The translations under genes were made by a program, and so were the position numbers. A stretch of DNA of 64,000 nucleotides from Pararge aegeria (Eukaryota; Arthropoda; Insecta; Lepidoptera; Nymphalidae): positions 1,798,001 through 1,862,000 of the forward strand of contig NC_053183.1 of assembly GCF_905163445.1 (NCBI RefSeq), in the 5' to 3' direction. Of the stretch, positions 10,219-21,234 are shown piece by piece (position 1 is the first letter of the stretch; the number at the start of each line of letters is the position of its first letter). The notes below the pieces were generated by a model. That model made no database searches. It saw only the letters and a program-made list of their open reading frames with translations, and was not told where the DNA came from.

Positions 10219-10919
10219 TAAATACTTACTCTCATCATCTCTCTCAGAGATATTCGAACACTTTTTTGCTATTTTTTCTTGTAAAAACTTAAGAAATATA
10301 ATGACTAAATGTACAATAATAGTACCTAAGTAATTAGTTTAAAACCATATAAGTAATCAATATTATAATTACTTACTAGAATGAATTATTATGACATCTA
10401 CTACCTATCCTCACCATTTTATCCTAATCATAATACTACTTGCGTGATCAGTATAATGTATTCATTTTCATTCTAAGCACTCTGAAACTTATTTATTCTT
10501 TGGAACACCTGTAGGTACTCTTAAAATTCGAAATTATTTTGCATGAATAGTGTCAAATGTTATGATTTCGGCGCGGCGGCAACGATTGTTTTAGATTTCA
10601 AAAGAAGCCGCCGGCGCGTGTATCATAACCATGTACTTCCGAAAAGCGGCAAATTTCTTTGAGAAGTAAGTACAAAACCTTTGATGCCGCATTATCAAAG
10701 TGCCGATGGTTAAAACATAACTATGCATGCACTCAGTTTGATTTTAATAGATATTTTTTTATTCGCTATGTTTATGGTATTAGTCGTAATGCGCATAGGT
10801 CCAGTTTTTCATATTCTTTGATATAGTTTTTTGCGTCTCATAGAATTCCTAAGCGTACCTACCTACCTATACACCGAACTGTTACACCTAACTACTCCGT
10901 GAAATAGCGCTAAGTCCTA

Positions 10920-11075
10920 GCTGCAAGACGCAAGAGTCTTGCAGGCTATGTCTTGTTCTTGCTCAAGTCTTGCACGGTCAGTCTTGGTCTTGGTCTTGCT
11001 AAAAATACGCGGTCTTGTTCTTGGTCTTGGTCTTGCAAAAACGCAAGAACAAGACCAAGACTGCAAGACCAAGAC
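10920..11075 (+). repeat. Right subterminal GTCTTG/CAAGAC array of the hAT
   Basis: About 20 hexamers. Unlike the left array it contains both orientations (GTCTTGGTCTTGGTCTTGC, then CGCAAGAACAAGACCAAGAC), so the right end can fold into a long hairpin. Confidence 0.75.
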
Positions 11076-11131
11076 TGAATTTGGGCAACACTACCCTGAC
11101 CGAAAACCCTATGCACGCCACTGGTCAGACT

Positions 11132-11828
11132 GCATATATACTTACCACCAGGTGCAACGCAGTCAAGGGCTATAAATTTAGCACTATATATTTATTCAGT
11201 TTATTGCACAAACAAATAAAAACGGGTTCACAAAAAGCGGACTTAATCCTCCAGCATTTTCTACCAGCCAACCTTCGGACGTGCGAGAAAAACGAGTGAG
11301 GGTGTGGCCAAAAACTTTAGGAAGTAGTAAAATATATATATATAAATATATACACATGTAATGTATAATATATTACGTAAATTCACAATTTAATTTAAAG
11401 TTCTACAAGTTTTTTAACACGTAGAACTTGTAATGGAACAAATAAAAAAAACCTAAACTGTACCGCAAGCATTCGGTAATAAATAAAAAATCGTTATCAC
11501 TATAAAAAGAAGAGACCTGTCTGGCCCAGTTTTACAAAATCCAATAATTAAGTTAGCTCGACCGCGCTGCTCTGCCAAACAGCCAAATTATTGTGTTATC
11601 GTGAACATTTCCCAATAAATTATAAATATAGCCGCAGACTTTGGCTATCATGTGAGTTTCTTTGCTAGTGATGTTCTGAACATGAGATATGCGTTGCTAT
11701 TGCGTTTTTGATTTCTTTGGCGAAAATAGCAAGATTTTTAAAATTTTGATAATTATAAGTAGACAAGATCAAACAAGAACGCATTTTTAGGCAGTAAAAG
11801 TCGGGCTTCCTAGCCCCGCTGGGTACCC
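11132..11828. other. AT-rich stretch; S3 remnant at its left
   Basis: GCAACGCAGTCAAGGGCTATAAA at about 11153-11175 resembles the S3 3' end. Nothing else recognised. Confidence 0.4.
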
Positions 11829-12035
11829 AAGGATTTCCTCTCTTATATAAAAAAATAAAATGTCTTAGGAAACAGATTGTAGAGACCACGCTGCTAAAAG
11901 TCAGGTTGGTGGGCATTTACTCAAAAATTGCTAAAAAAAATCATGTTAAGGATTTCCTCTCTTATATAAAAAAAAATGTCTTAGGAAACAGGTTGTAGAT
12001 ACCACGCTGCTAAAATTCAGGTTGGCGGGCGTAAA
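11829..12035 (+). repeat. Direct duplication, two units about 119 bases apart
   Basis: AAGGATTTCCTCTCTTATAT begins both units (11829 and 11948). Both continue through ATGTCTTAGGAAACAG, ACCACGCTGCTAAAA and CAGGTTGG. The second unit lacks five bases in the A-rich run and has a few substitutions. Confidence 0.85.
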
Positions 12036-12941
12036 CTAATGTAAAAGTAATAAATGCAAATTTGTATGAAAACATCCCGAATTTTTAAAAAAAATTCCAA
12101 GACATGCCCCGGCAGGATACATTGCGGCGCATGCGCATACACAACTTGGTCCTTGGTCGTTTATAAACTTATTTACAAAATCCTTATAACATTACTTGCT
12201 GGAGAAAGCTTATTATAAAATAAACGACTTCCTGAATAAGAATATTTAATATTGACAATAAAAGTCCGCCTCTCAACCTGGTTACAGCGCCCTCACAGGG
12301 TTCCATTTCAAATGTAAACATTAGATTGACATTCTTTTTGAAAAATATAACAATTATGTAATCTATACGACATTGTAATGGACTTGTAATTGAATAAATA
12401 AATAAATACATCTCAGTCAATTTATAGGTAGATATTTCTTTAATTATGTTGTTGATGTATAAATATAGCTCACATATTATGTTAGGCATTGCGTACCCAT
12501 ACGATGTTTTCAAACCTTTTAGGTAGGTATCATCATTACCCATCAGTGTCTTATTTGAGAGGTATGAGGAGTAGGTTCCACCACGCTGCTCCAATTCGTT
12601 TTGGTGAGCTTTTACGATTACTATCAGTGATAATATAGGTAAGTGTGTCAAAGGTTATTTAGACAAAGCGAGTCTTCATATAAACCTGGGACTGGGGAAA
12701 GGAACCATTTAGAAAGCCTAGCTAGTTTACTCAGCTCAGCTGCCCATGCAATCGGGAAAATTAGACAGCTTATCAAGTTTATTTCGTATACTTTACACTT
12801 TACAGTATTATTTTCTATAGTATCTGCAGTTATAATAACTCTACTACAGAAGTAACTAGGTCTACTACAGAAAAGAGCTGTACCTACAACCGATATATAT
12901 AAACCTAAACCAATATATTTATATTAATATAGTTATACCAG
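12036..12941. other. Unassigned stretch with a small coding-like patch
   Basis: Mostly AT-rich. The + strand frame at 12655-12775 has codon-like composition (residues such as KPGTGERNHLESLASLLSSA), but convincing splice sites were not found. Confidence 0.3.
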
Positions 12942-13241
12942 AAGCGCCGATAGCCCAGTGGGCTTGACTGCACTTTCGGGAGGCCGAGTTCTAAGCACGC
13001 ACCTCTGACTTTTCTAAGTAATGTGCGTTTTAAGTAATTAAAATATCACTTGCTTCAACGCTGAAGCAAAACATCGTGAGGAAACCTGCACGTCTGTGAG
13101 TTCTACATAATATTCTCAAAAATTTTTGGAGTCCCCTAATGCGCATGGGGAGACTACCTTACCCCCTTAACCCCTTCTCATCGTGCGAGAAGACCGTGCC
13201 CAGTAGTGGGCCGGCAATGGGTTGATATGATGATGATGAAT
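12942..13241 (+). mobile_element. SINE family S2
   Basis: Nearly full: head GCCGATAGCCCAGTGGGCTT (A-box region), GAGTTCTAAGCACGC (decayed B box), AATTAAAATATCACTTGCTT, and 3' end GGGTTGATATGATGATGATG. Confidence 0.8.
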
Positions 13242-13384
13242 ATAGTCTTTGTGAGACATAATATTACTCTTTATAGACCAAAAGCTGATATTAACAATCG
13301 ATTTACTAGAAACGGACATAAATTAGTGATATCTGCATAACGTCTGCGAAAAGTGCAGAATTCCTTTGTGGGGTTGAGTATACG

Positions 13385-13772
13385 CTTTTGCAACATGATT
13401 CTTAAGGTTATTCTGGACCTACCAATAATATAAAAAAGCATACATTTAAACAATGTCTAAAAGCACATTTAATACATCGAGGTAACTAAACATTAGATGG
13501 GCGTCCTTAATGATAATTCTTAATGGCTGCTTCCAATCTACCTTGGCCGCTCTCATCTCTCACAAGATAGAAAAATTCTAAAGATTGTAAACTATGAAAC
13601 GATGTTGAAGAAGAGCAACTTGCTGAGCTTCTTGTCGGCTCTTCTCGGTGGAATCTGCCTTTCGAACCGGTGGTAGTCACTACAAATAGACTGACTTGAC
13701 GTTTTAAAATTGCTTATAAACTAGGCCTACTTCTTTACCTACTGAAAATAAAATGAATTTTTGAATTTTTAA
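13385..13772 (+). repeat. CR1-like LINE 3' end (family A)
   Basis: Runs from a degraded C-terminal coding remnant (TTCTGGACCTACCAAT region) through CTCTCACAAGATAGAAAAAT and CGAACCGGTGGTAG to a TGAATTTTTGAATTTT tail. Confidence 0.6.
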
Positions 13773-13789
13773 TCTTTCATACACAGAAT

Positions 13790-14055
13790 TATTAAAAAAA
13801 TACAGAACCCTCATTCAGCCACTATTGCATGTGTCCAGTTTGCGTCTCACTATACACACGCTGAATGTTGCTAGCTCACAAACTTTTCCCATTTTCGCCA
13901 TTTTATGGTAAACGTTTAGAACATTATTTGGTAAAATAATTACTGTCAACTGCTAAATCGAAAGAAGAAAGAACCTGTTCGAGAAACACTATTAAGAAAA
14001 GTGGTTTTTGATTCTTCAATATTAGTCGTGTACACGGTTTCTGTATTTTCCTTAT
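13790..14055 (-). repeat. Interspersed repeat family J, reverse
   Basis: Reverse complement resembles 32590-32885 over roughly 270 bp: shared CAGAACCCTCATT, TGTCCAGTTTGCGTCTCAC, CCATTTTATGGT and TTGATTCTTCAATATTAG blocks. A fragment is at 55618-55690. Confidence 0.55.
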
Positions 14056-14094
14056 TCTATGCTTTCATGCATATTTTTTCCATTGCTATGAGAA

Positions 14095-14260
14095 AATCAT
14101 CATGAATGTTTTTCAGTGTCCGGGTGTTTATATGTGTATTATAAGTATTTATTTATATTATTCATAAAAATATTCATCAGTCATCTTTAAATCCAGAAAA
14201 CAAGCTACGCTCACTTTGGGGCTAGATGGCGTAGTATATTTATTTTTTATTTATTAAATA
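14095..14260 (+). mobile_element. SINE family S1, 3' part
   Basis: Begins at TTTTTCAGTGTCCGGGTGTT and runs through TATTCATAAAAATATTCATC to TTGGGGCTAGATGGCGTAGT; the tRNA-like head is missing. Confidence 0.7.
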
Positions 14261-14450
14261 GAAACTATTTGTAGTTTAACCTTTGACCCAAAAACTTTAG
14301 ATAAACGAAGAAAACACAATATTTGTTCACAAACCCATAAATATAAAACCTTTTTCTTGGATCACACGTATACAATAAAATTAATAAATTAGTATTTGTT
14401 TATGCTCTTAACAAAATTAAATGCAAAAAAGAAGTAACTAAGTACTTAAC

Positions 14451-14493
14451 TTTCGTTATAGGACAATGTTGTTTACATTGTCCTATAACGAAA
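14451..14493. repeat. Perfect hairpin, 19-bp arms
   Basis: TTTCGTTATAGGACAATGT (14451-14469) and its exact reverse complement (14475-14493) are separated by TGTTT. GTTAAGTA-like blocks further out extend the symmetry imperfectly. Confidence 0.95.
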
Positions 14494-14789
14494 CTGAAGA
14501 GTTAAGTATTACAATCCTTGAAATAACTTTGCTATAAGGTATATTTTTTGAGACACGCTTATCACACATTCTTCATTTATCATTCATTCTATAACATTCG
14601 TTCCTTTAAATTTCTCACAACACAGACGCACGTACAAAAACACACACACAAAATACATTCAACATACCAACATATGCACACTAGACACATACAACTATAA
14701 TAACATTTTGTATTGCTATTTATCAACCTAAAACTATACCTAAACATTGGTTCACTGTTATCATAAAGATAATTACAATTATGTACCTA

Positions 14790-14975
14790 TTCTTAAGTGT
14801 TGCACTTGAAGAGCACTGCCTCCTATAATACAGGTTAAATCCTAGTATAGGGGCAGAAGTTTTCCCATTTAACAATTGCTTGGATCGTTTAATGCGTCTT
14901 TTTGTATACCATTATAATTGTACTTGTTTCTTTGTGCCCAATAAAGTTTTCTATTCTATTCTATTTATTTACCCC
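14790..14975 (+). repeat. LINE-type 3' end with TTCTA tail
   Basis: AT-rich 3' UTR-like text ends with GTGCCCAATAAAGTTTTCTA followed by TTCTA repeats, the look of a non-LTR retrotransposon terminus. No coding part is left. Confidence 0.45.
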
Positions 14976-15654
14976 AGTCAGTAACTAGTCACGCTGTTTT
15001 CCTCAGACCTTGTAATACCGTGAAAACAAAATTACAAGTTCTGAATACTTTACCAAAATGGTAAAAAGTAACCTGGTCACGAAATGAAAGACGGCAAAGC
15101 GGTAATGACTAAATTAAATGTTTTGATTAATACCATTCGAATTGGATTGCGATCGAAGGAGAAAGAAGCTTCGACTGTTGAACCTTACTGAGAAGAACGT
15201 AAGTATTGGTGCCAACAAAATAGTTTATAGTAGGTACTCCCATTTTTATTTACCCCCGCCTGCGGTCCGGGTTATTAACACTAACTACTAACTAGATGTT
15301 TAAAATTATATATATCATGAAGTAATTAAAGTTATATCTAAAAATCGATATCTGCCAGATATTGCATTAATAATAATAATAATAACGTTTAATTCAGATA
15401 ATAATCCGTAGCTACAACAATAACAATTATCTTATTTACTATATTATAAACTAAAATTGGCCAAACATATAAATAATAAAAAATTAGGAATCTCCTAACT
15501 AAGGTAAATACCCTCTTGGGCACCTGGTGTGTGTGTGCACCAACCCAGTGCTCCTTAAAGGGATTTTACCATTTATTGGTTAATATTTTATTTATTGTTA
15601 TTATTTTTATTTCATTTTTTTATTTATTGAATTGATTAGGATTTTTACAAATTT

Positions 15655-15775
15655 GATTAAAAACCAATGTTCATGACATTGAGTTCGTGGGTATTTTGAA
15701 ATAAATACGACTGCTTTTTCGATACACTTCAGTCCTACATGGACTCTATGCAAAGTTGCCTCCCGGTGTCTTAGT
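15655..15775 (+). repeat. Interspersed repeat family E
   Basis: TTCATGACATTGAGTTCGTG, GGTATTTTGAAATAAATACG and GATACACTTCAGTCCTACAT recur in reverse at 34740-34910. Confidence 0.6.
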
Positions 15776-16550
15776 CGTTGTCATTAATAATCATTAAGGC
15801 CCATCTATCCGCAGTAGACGAAGCATGTACCCAATGATACGGGAAATAGGGATGATAAATGAAAATTGAAGTAATAAAACTACATAGTAAAAAAATCAAT
15901 ATTATATAATTCGCTTTCAACTGAAAACCTTATATAAGTTTAAAAATATAAATTTAATAGCCTAAAACATACAGATAATAATAGCTCTGTCATAATAAAT
16001 AAAGTTGGTATTACAAAGTCGCTAACTTTTTATAACTAATGTCACGGTTTTAATAATAAACGTAGGTAGAATAAATTTCGGATCATTATTTTTAAATATC
16101 ATTCGGGCTAACAAGTAACAACTCAGTGGGCTCAAAGACTTTGTACATAAATAAAGTCAAATTCTTAATTCACTATGCCAAGAGACTTTTTAAACCTTTA
16201 TACACATTTATATCCATTATGAAAAAATAGTCGGTTACTTAAAACTGAATGCACATGGATGCGTTCTTTAGAAAAGCGTTACGTGGTATAAAATCTCTAC
16301 GTTCCTAATCCAAGTCAGTTTCGACTATCTCTGTAACCTTAGGGTATGCACTTTCCTTTTAATGCTCGAATTCGGGAACACATCTACAGCAAACGCTCTT
16401 TTTAAATTAAAAGCAGGATTACAGAATTTGCTACTTTGAAACGAGTAGCATTAAGTCCATTTTGCTTTGAAGTTACAACGTTTCGATATTCGAAAAGGAC
16501 TCAAAACAAACAAACGTATTGTACTCTAGTCACACCATTTAATTCCACCT
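15776..16550. other. AT-rich stretch, nothing recognised
   Basis: No repeat recurring in the window and no coding signal seen. Confidence 0.4.
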
Positions 16551-16554
16551 ACAC

Positions 16555-16700
16555 ACTAACGAGGTGGACATACGACATGAAGCAAATCTCTGGGAGTCGC
16601 TAAAACCGACGGCCCATGACCGTGGATTTTGGAAGTCTCTACAAGAGACCTGTCCAACAGTGAAAGTCAATCGGTTGATATGATGATTGTGACGATGTAA
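16555..16700 (+). repeat. RTE retrotransposon 3' end fragment
   Basis: CGAGGTGGACATACGACATG, GACCGTGGATTTTGGAAGTC and CAATCGGTTGATATGATGAT match, with decay, the last 150 bp of the RTE at 41000-41158. Confidence 0.7.
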
Positions 16701-16734
16701 TAAAAAGGCAAAACTACCCACATCATCACAAAAA

Positions 16735-17031
16735 CCCATTACCGACCCACTACAAAGCACGGGTCTCCTCCCACAATGAGAAGGGGTTAAGGCCGTGGTA
16801 TACCAAGTTGGTCCAGTTCGGATTGGTGGACTCCACACACCTTTGAGAACATTATGCATATCTCTCAGGCATGCAGGTTTCCTCACGATGTTTTCCTTCA
16901 CCGTTGCAGCAAGTGATATTTTAATTACTTAAAACGCACATAACTTAGAAAAGTTAGATATGCGTGCTGGGATTCAAACTCGGCCCCCGGAAAGTGAAGT
17001 CGAGCTCCTATCCAATGCGCTATCACCGCTT
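16735..17031 (-). mobile_element. SINE family S2, reverse, nearly full length
   Basis: Reverse reading gives the head GCGGTGATAGCGCATTGGAT, a decayed B box GAGTTTGAATCCCAGC, then ATGTGCGTTTTAAGTAATTA, and the 3' block GGGTCGGTAATGGG. It abuts the RTE 3' fragment tail to tail. Confidence 0.8.
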
Positions 17032-19418
17032 CAAAAGCTACCCTATTGGGTGCGAATTCGTCAACTCTATATAGCTCAAAATTTATACCGATATAGATCA
17101 TGTTTATTGGTGAAGGACCCTGACAAGAACTCCAAGAACTTGATCATAAACTTTGATTCCTTGACGAAACACAACTGTCCTATACCTACATTCATTAATA
17201 AAACCGCTAAAAAATAATAGAAATCACCGAATTGACATAATTTATACAATTCACTTGAGATATCTTCATTTCAAACGGACTCGAGAGCCCATATCTTAAA
17301 TAAAATAAATGCGAGAGTCTATAAAACTAACTTATAAATTAATAAAACATAGTGAGCGATTGGAAATTAAACCTTTCGCACAGAACCTCGTCAAATCGCT
17401 AACTTAATTGGACACTATAACAGTGTCAAAAATATAGCCCTCTCTCAAGCAAAGGCCATTATAACCTGCGTTTTTAGCAGCATTCCGCTTTATACCGTCA
17501 AAATAAAATGAGTCTAATGACAATCGTTTTAGAGTGACAAATCCGGTACTTTAGATTTTCATTCGACGATCGACGACGACGACGTTCTGCCGAAAGCCCT
17601 TTGCCTCACTAGCTTAAGAATTGAAGGCAAATTTGATGTCATATGAAATAATATCAATTTTACTTTTATGTTCAAGTATTTAGTTACTCGAAAACGAGTT
17701 CTCGATTGCGAGCAAGCAAAATTTGAACTAAGCGTTCAGAGTGCAAATTGTTAGATTTTCTATCGACGTTTACTAATTCTATCGCGCGAGTGTTAACAAC
17801 GATTATATAGTGCGGTAGTTACGATTTAAATATTATCGAAAGAGCGACATCTAGTTTTAATCCTGGGAAAGAAAGTTGACACTAGATGGCGCTTTTTCCA
17901 TACTTTATTAACCGTAGTTAACTTCTACGGTATCGAATAAGTAAACGTACGTAGAAAATTGCACACTGGGCACTCAGGTTTGCGTATTGCGTGCGTCTTA
18001 TGATTGGACGTACGCACAACGCAAGCTACGCGTCTAACTAAAAAAGATAGGACGCTTCGGTCGACCCTCGTCTTTAGGCTGACTGAATATAGCGTACCTA
18101 CTTTAACTTAATTCAGCTAAAATGAAAGAGTTAAACAAGACAGACTAATATCAGACATATACGTTTGTCTTGTTTTAACTGTAGCTTCTATCTGAGGTGA
18201 TGCTAATCACGCTTTATAGATCTCAGCCTTAAAAACGGGACCTTAAGTTTAACATACTTTTGAGCAATACACATAAAAAATCGTCAAAATTTGTTAGTGT
18301 GCTAATGTACTGTAGTTTTGAAGTTATACTTTATTGGTGTTAATCAAAATGGATGTATTAAGAGCTGGTTCTTTAAATTATATATTTTAGAACAACATTC
18401 TGCGTTATATCTGTGCATGCAATTTTGGTTTTATCCGAAAAAATTGACTCGTAAATACAAAGTTTATACGTTCGTAACCCAAGCTCGCATTCAACTTTAG
18501 ATAATCTGTAACGTCGGGGGTAAAGTAGTGTTTTTTTTTTTTTAAAGCATTAATACGGCCAATCTAGCAACCACACTTGAAAAACGAGAAAACAGTGAAA
18601 AATGACAAACAACTTAGGTCTATTTTGCTTTGACGTCACAGTGTACGATACTCAAAACAAAAATGCCAGATGCTAATCTTAGCGTAATAATTTGTTTTCA
18701 TAACATTCCAAAATAAAATATAACTTCTATAATAAATAGCATAAGGTACAAGACAGACATACATAGGGCAACATTTTTTTTGCTATTGGAATGATTTTTA
18801 CTTCTTGCTTTTACCAAGAGCTCTAGGTTCATAGTGTTGCCAGATAAGTAAAATATTAATTTTTAAAATTTAATAAAATGGGTATGTTCTCGGAAGGAAC
18901 TACTTATATTTATTTAAGTATAATCTTTTTTGTAATTTGGCAATAATCATGTTTTATTGGCTAATAATCCTTAAAAATTCAACCGGACTACGTTGATTTT
19001 AGTATTGGGTCGACCGAATCGTATATAGTTATGACTCAGTTGTATTACAGTGTCGTTTAAGTTTTGATAACAACCTAATTGCTAAGACTGAAAAATAGAG
19101 CATAATATAGATACGATCATCGCATGGACGCGTACTATTTTATTAGAGAACTTTTAAGTAATACATTTGGGATTTTTTTAACTTTAAATCTTCAGGTTGG
19201 TTATGTAACACTCACATACCAGAATTATTTTTTGCATACATACATTTAACAAAGATTTCACACATCATTAGAAACAACAAATGAGATGAGATATCGAGAC
19301 GCAGTGGGATTTTAATTACGATTCTATTTGTCTATAATAAACATAGCATTTGCAATAAGCAATGCAAAGCAACCTGTGCAGGTTGTATGAAAAACCAATG
19401 TATAATCGACGACTTAAC
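17032..19418. other. AT-rich stretch without recognised genes
   Basis: A short inverted repeat with ACATCTAGT and ACTAGATGG arms lies at about 17850-17893, a GAC-rich run at 17566-17585 and a poly-T run at 18530-18543. No exon was recognised. Confidence 0.4.
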
Positions 19419-19520
19419 GTGCTCCCCGGGGCACGGGGTTAGGGAATTACGGTGGATAGCCACACTTTCCTAACTCCGGGCGGTAGGGTAAATCCCGCTG
19501 CGTCGCATGACCAATGAAAT
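19419..19520. repeat. Possible interspersed repeat (GC-rich patch)
   Basis: CTCCCCGGGGCACGGGG and CCTAACTCCGGGCGGTA; a similar AACTCCGGGC block with an ACGGG neighbour is at about 36355-36410. Confidence 0.3.
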
Positions 19521-20102
19521 GACAACACATGAGAAAACTTAACAAGTCGTCAGTTAACTATTAACGCTTAATATTGCCATAAAATTTTGTAAAATATATC
19601 CAAAATCCTCAAAATGGGAGGCGCACATTAAAAATGAACACGTATCAGGCCAATATTCGCTTTTATACATTACAATAATTATAGACAATAGATTACATAT
19701 CAATCATAGTTCTAATGGATCACGCTAGATGGCGTTACCGATTTAAGTTTGCAAAACTGCCTACACGTAACATTGCGTTGTGGTTAGAGTCCAATACCGC
19801 GTAACTTACACTCTTAAATAAATACTAATAATTAACAAACTACTGATAGAAATAACTGTGAAATAAAGAAAATGGTATATTATTAGAATTCAGTTTACGA
19901 TGAAAACTATGTTATTTTTATTAACAGCGCTTTATTTTTTGAAATCCGCTGCAACCAGAAAATACTTTATAAATTCTTGATCAGTTAAATTAAATATTAA
20001 AATCGAAAAAAATTAAATTCATCGTGGAAAAATAAAACATTTTGTTGGTAGGATGAGGTTTTTTCACGACTCTCGTTTTTGGCTATAACCATTTTACTTT
20101 CC

Positions 20103-20139
20103 TGTAAGAGTGCAGAGTACTTAACTCTGCACTCTTACA
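20103..20139. repeat. Perfect hairpin, 16-bp arms
   Basis: TGTAAGAGTGCAGAGT (20103-20118), loop ACTTA, exact reverse complement at 20124-20139. Confidence 0.95.
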
Positions 20140-20484
20140 TTATATTACTCGCGGGCAGGCTTATACTCCAGTTTTGGTTGAAACAGCCACACGATTTTAC
20201 AACTTCGCTTAAGAACGCGCCTTACTTTCCTTATATTACCAAATCTAACCTCTACCTTGTATATAAGGCATTACAATCCAGTCTCAACTATGTCAGTCCC
20301 AATCTAGTGCGCAATATAAAATAGTTACAGATCTAATTGATACACGTGCAATATTTTAAAACTAAAAATCAGGCTCGAAAACTTTAATCTTAAAGCTAGA
20401 GCCAAACTGATCTTACAAACGCAACATTTGCAATTGCAACATTTCATCTTTTTTTTTTTTATTTAAAATACATATAAAAAAATT

Positions 20485-20566
20485 CGGTATCGACAGAATT
20501 TGAACCTGCGTCTGGCAATCGTGGATTGAGCGCTTTTTCCAATTAAGCTACGGCTCTCCTACCGTC
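20485..20566 (-). repeat. tRNA-like SINE head, reverse
   Basis: On the - strand: GGAGAGCCGTAGCTTAATTG (A-box-like TAGCTTAATTGG) and GCAGGTTCAAATTCTGTCGA (B-box-like GGTTCAAATTC). Arms do not form a normal tRNA acceptor stem, so this is a SINE or pseudo-tRNA, not a working gene. Confidence 0.45.
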
Positions 20567-21092
20567 GATGCCGAAAATTAGTAAATGCCTTTCACATCAG
20601 TCTTATAGCGACTGTAGCGTCATCTAGTAGGAAGCGTTGCAGTTTCCTACTATATGTGTGTGTGAGATAACATAACTTAGGAAAGTTAGAAGTGCGAAGC
20701 GAAAGTAAAGCCGAAGTCCTAACCATTAATTGTTAGTTATGTATTCGTATGTATGATTTAAACAGTGTATCCCACATTTACGTTTTTCTATATATACCTA
20801 ATTACCTATACTGAAACAAGAGATGACACATATACATAACTAAATGACCCGTGCAAGTTCGTCTGCTAAAATCGGTTATTACCGGAAAACACGAATAAAA
20901 TGACATTTTCTAAAAATGAATCATAGCTAGATCGATGTATCGCTCCCGAAACCCCCTGTATACTAAATTTCATGAAAGTCGTTTGTGCCGATTCCGAGAT
21001 TCTAAGAATTGCTCGTTTAAAGCTATAAGATACGCTTTTTAATTTACCTCAACATTTGTACGTCGATGTGAACGACAAAATACGCGTGAAAG

Positions 21093-21234
21093 CAGTGGCG
21101 TGCACTTCATACATGCACAAAAGCACTGCATACCCTAAAATTTTTGTATGACTCATAAATGTGAAGGATTTTCCATTTTATGGCACCTAACTTCTTTATG
21201 CATACCCTGGTCAAAAACTCTGTGCACGCCACTA
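21093..21234. mobile_element. 142-bp hAT-type MITE
   Basis: Ends CAGTGGCGTGCAC (21093-21105) and GTGCACGCCACTA (21222-21234), identical over 12 of 13 bases. The 8-bp duplication CGTGAAAG flanks it at 21085-21092 and 21235-21242. Subterminal GCACTGCATACCCT and ATGCATACCCTGGTC match the ends of the 1.6-kb outer element at 5223-11123, so both belong to one family. Confidence 0.9.

Larger units (their letters stand above)
6801..11093 (-). mobile_element. Complete autonomous-looking hAT transposon (4293 bp)
   Basis: The ends are TAGTGTTGCCCAAAT at 6801-6815 and ATTTGGGCAACACTA at 11079-11093, perfect 15-bp inverted repeats, flanked by the 8-bp duplication CCCTGACC at 6793-6800 and 11094-11101. 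It contains a two-exon transposase gene on the - strand without frame damage, and GTCTTG repeat arrays just inside both ends. The intact reading frame and perfect duplication argue for a recent insertion. Confidence 0.93.
5223..11123. mobile_element. Outer hAT-type DNA transposon, split by a nested hAT
   Basis: The termini are CAGTGGCGTGCAT at 5223-5235 and ATGCACGCCACTG at 11111-11123, a perfect 13-bp inverted repeat. An identical 8-bp target duplication, GTCAGACT, lies directly outside at 5215-5222 and 11124-11131. An 8-bp duplication with CAGTGG-type ends is a hAT hallmark. Without the nested element (6801-11093) and its extra target copy the outer element is about 1.6 kb, and it carries no recognisable transposase, so it is probably non-autonomous. 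A 142-bp relative with the same ends is at 21093-21234. The internal text at 5223-6792 is AT-rich and unrecognised apart from a hairpin at 6163-6199. Confidence 0.85.

Noticed and set aside
16539..16901. 120-codon - strand frame, similar to 3372-3650 and 29907-30125
   Set aside because: These recurring frames (KENIVRKPACL and similar) are S2 SINE sequence read through, not a protein family.
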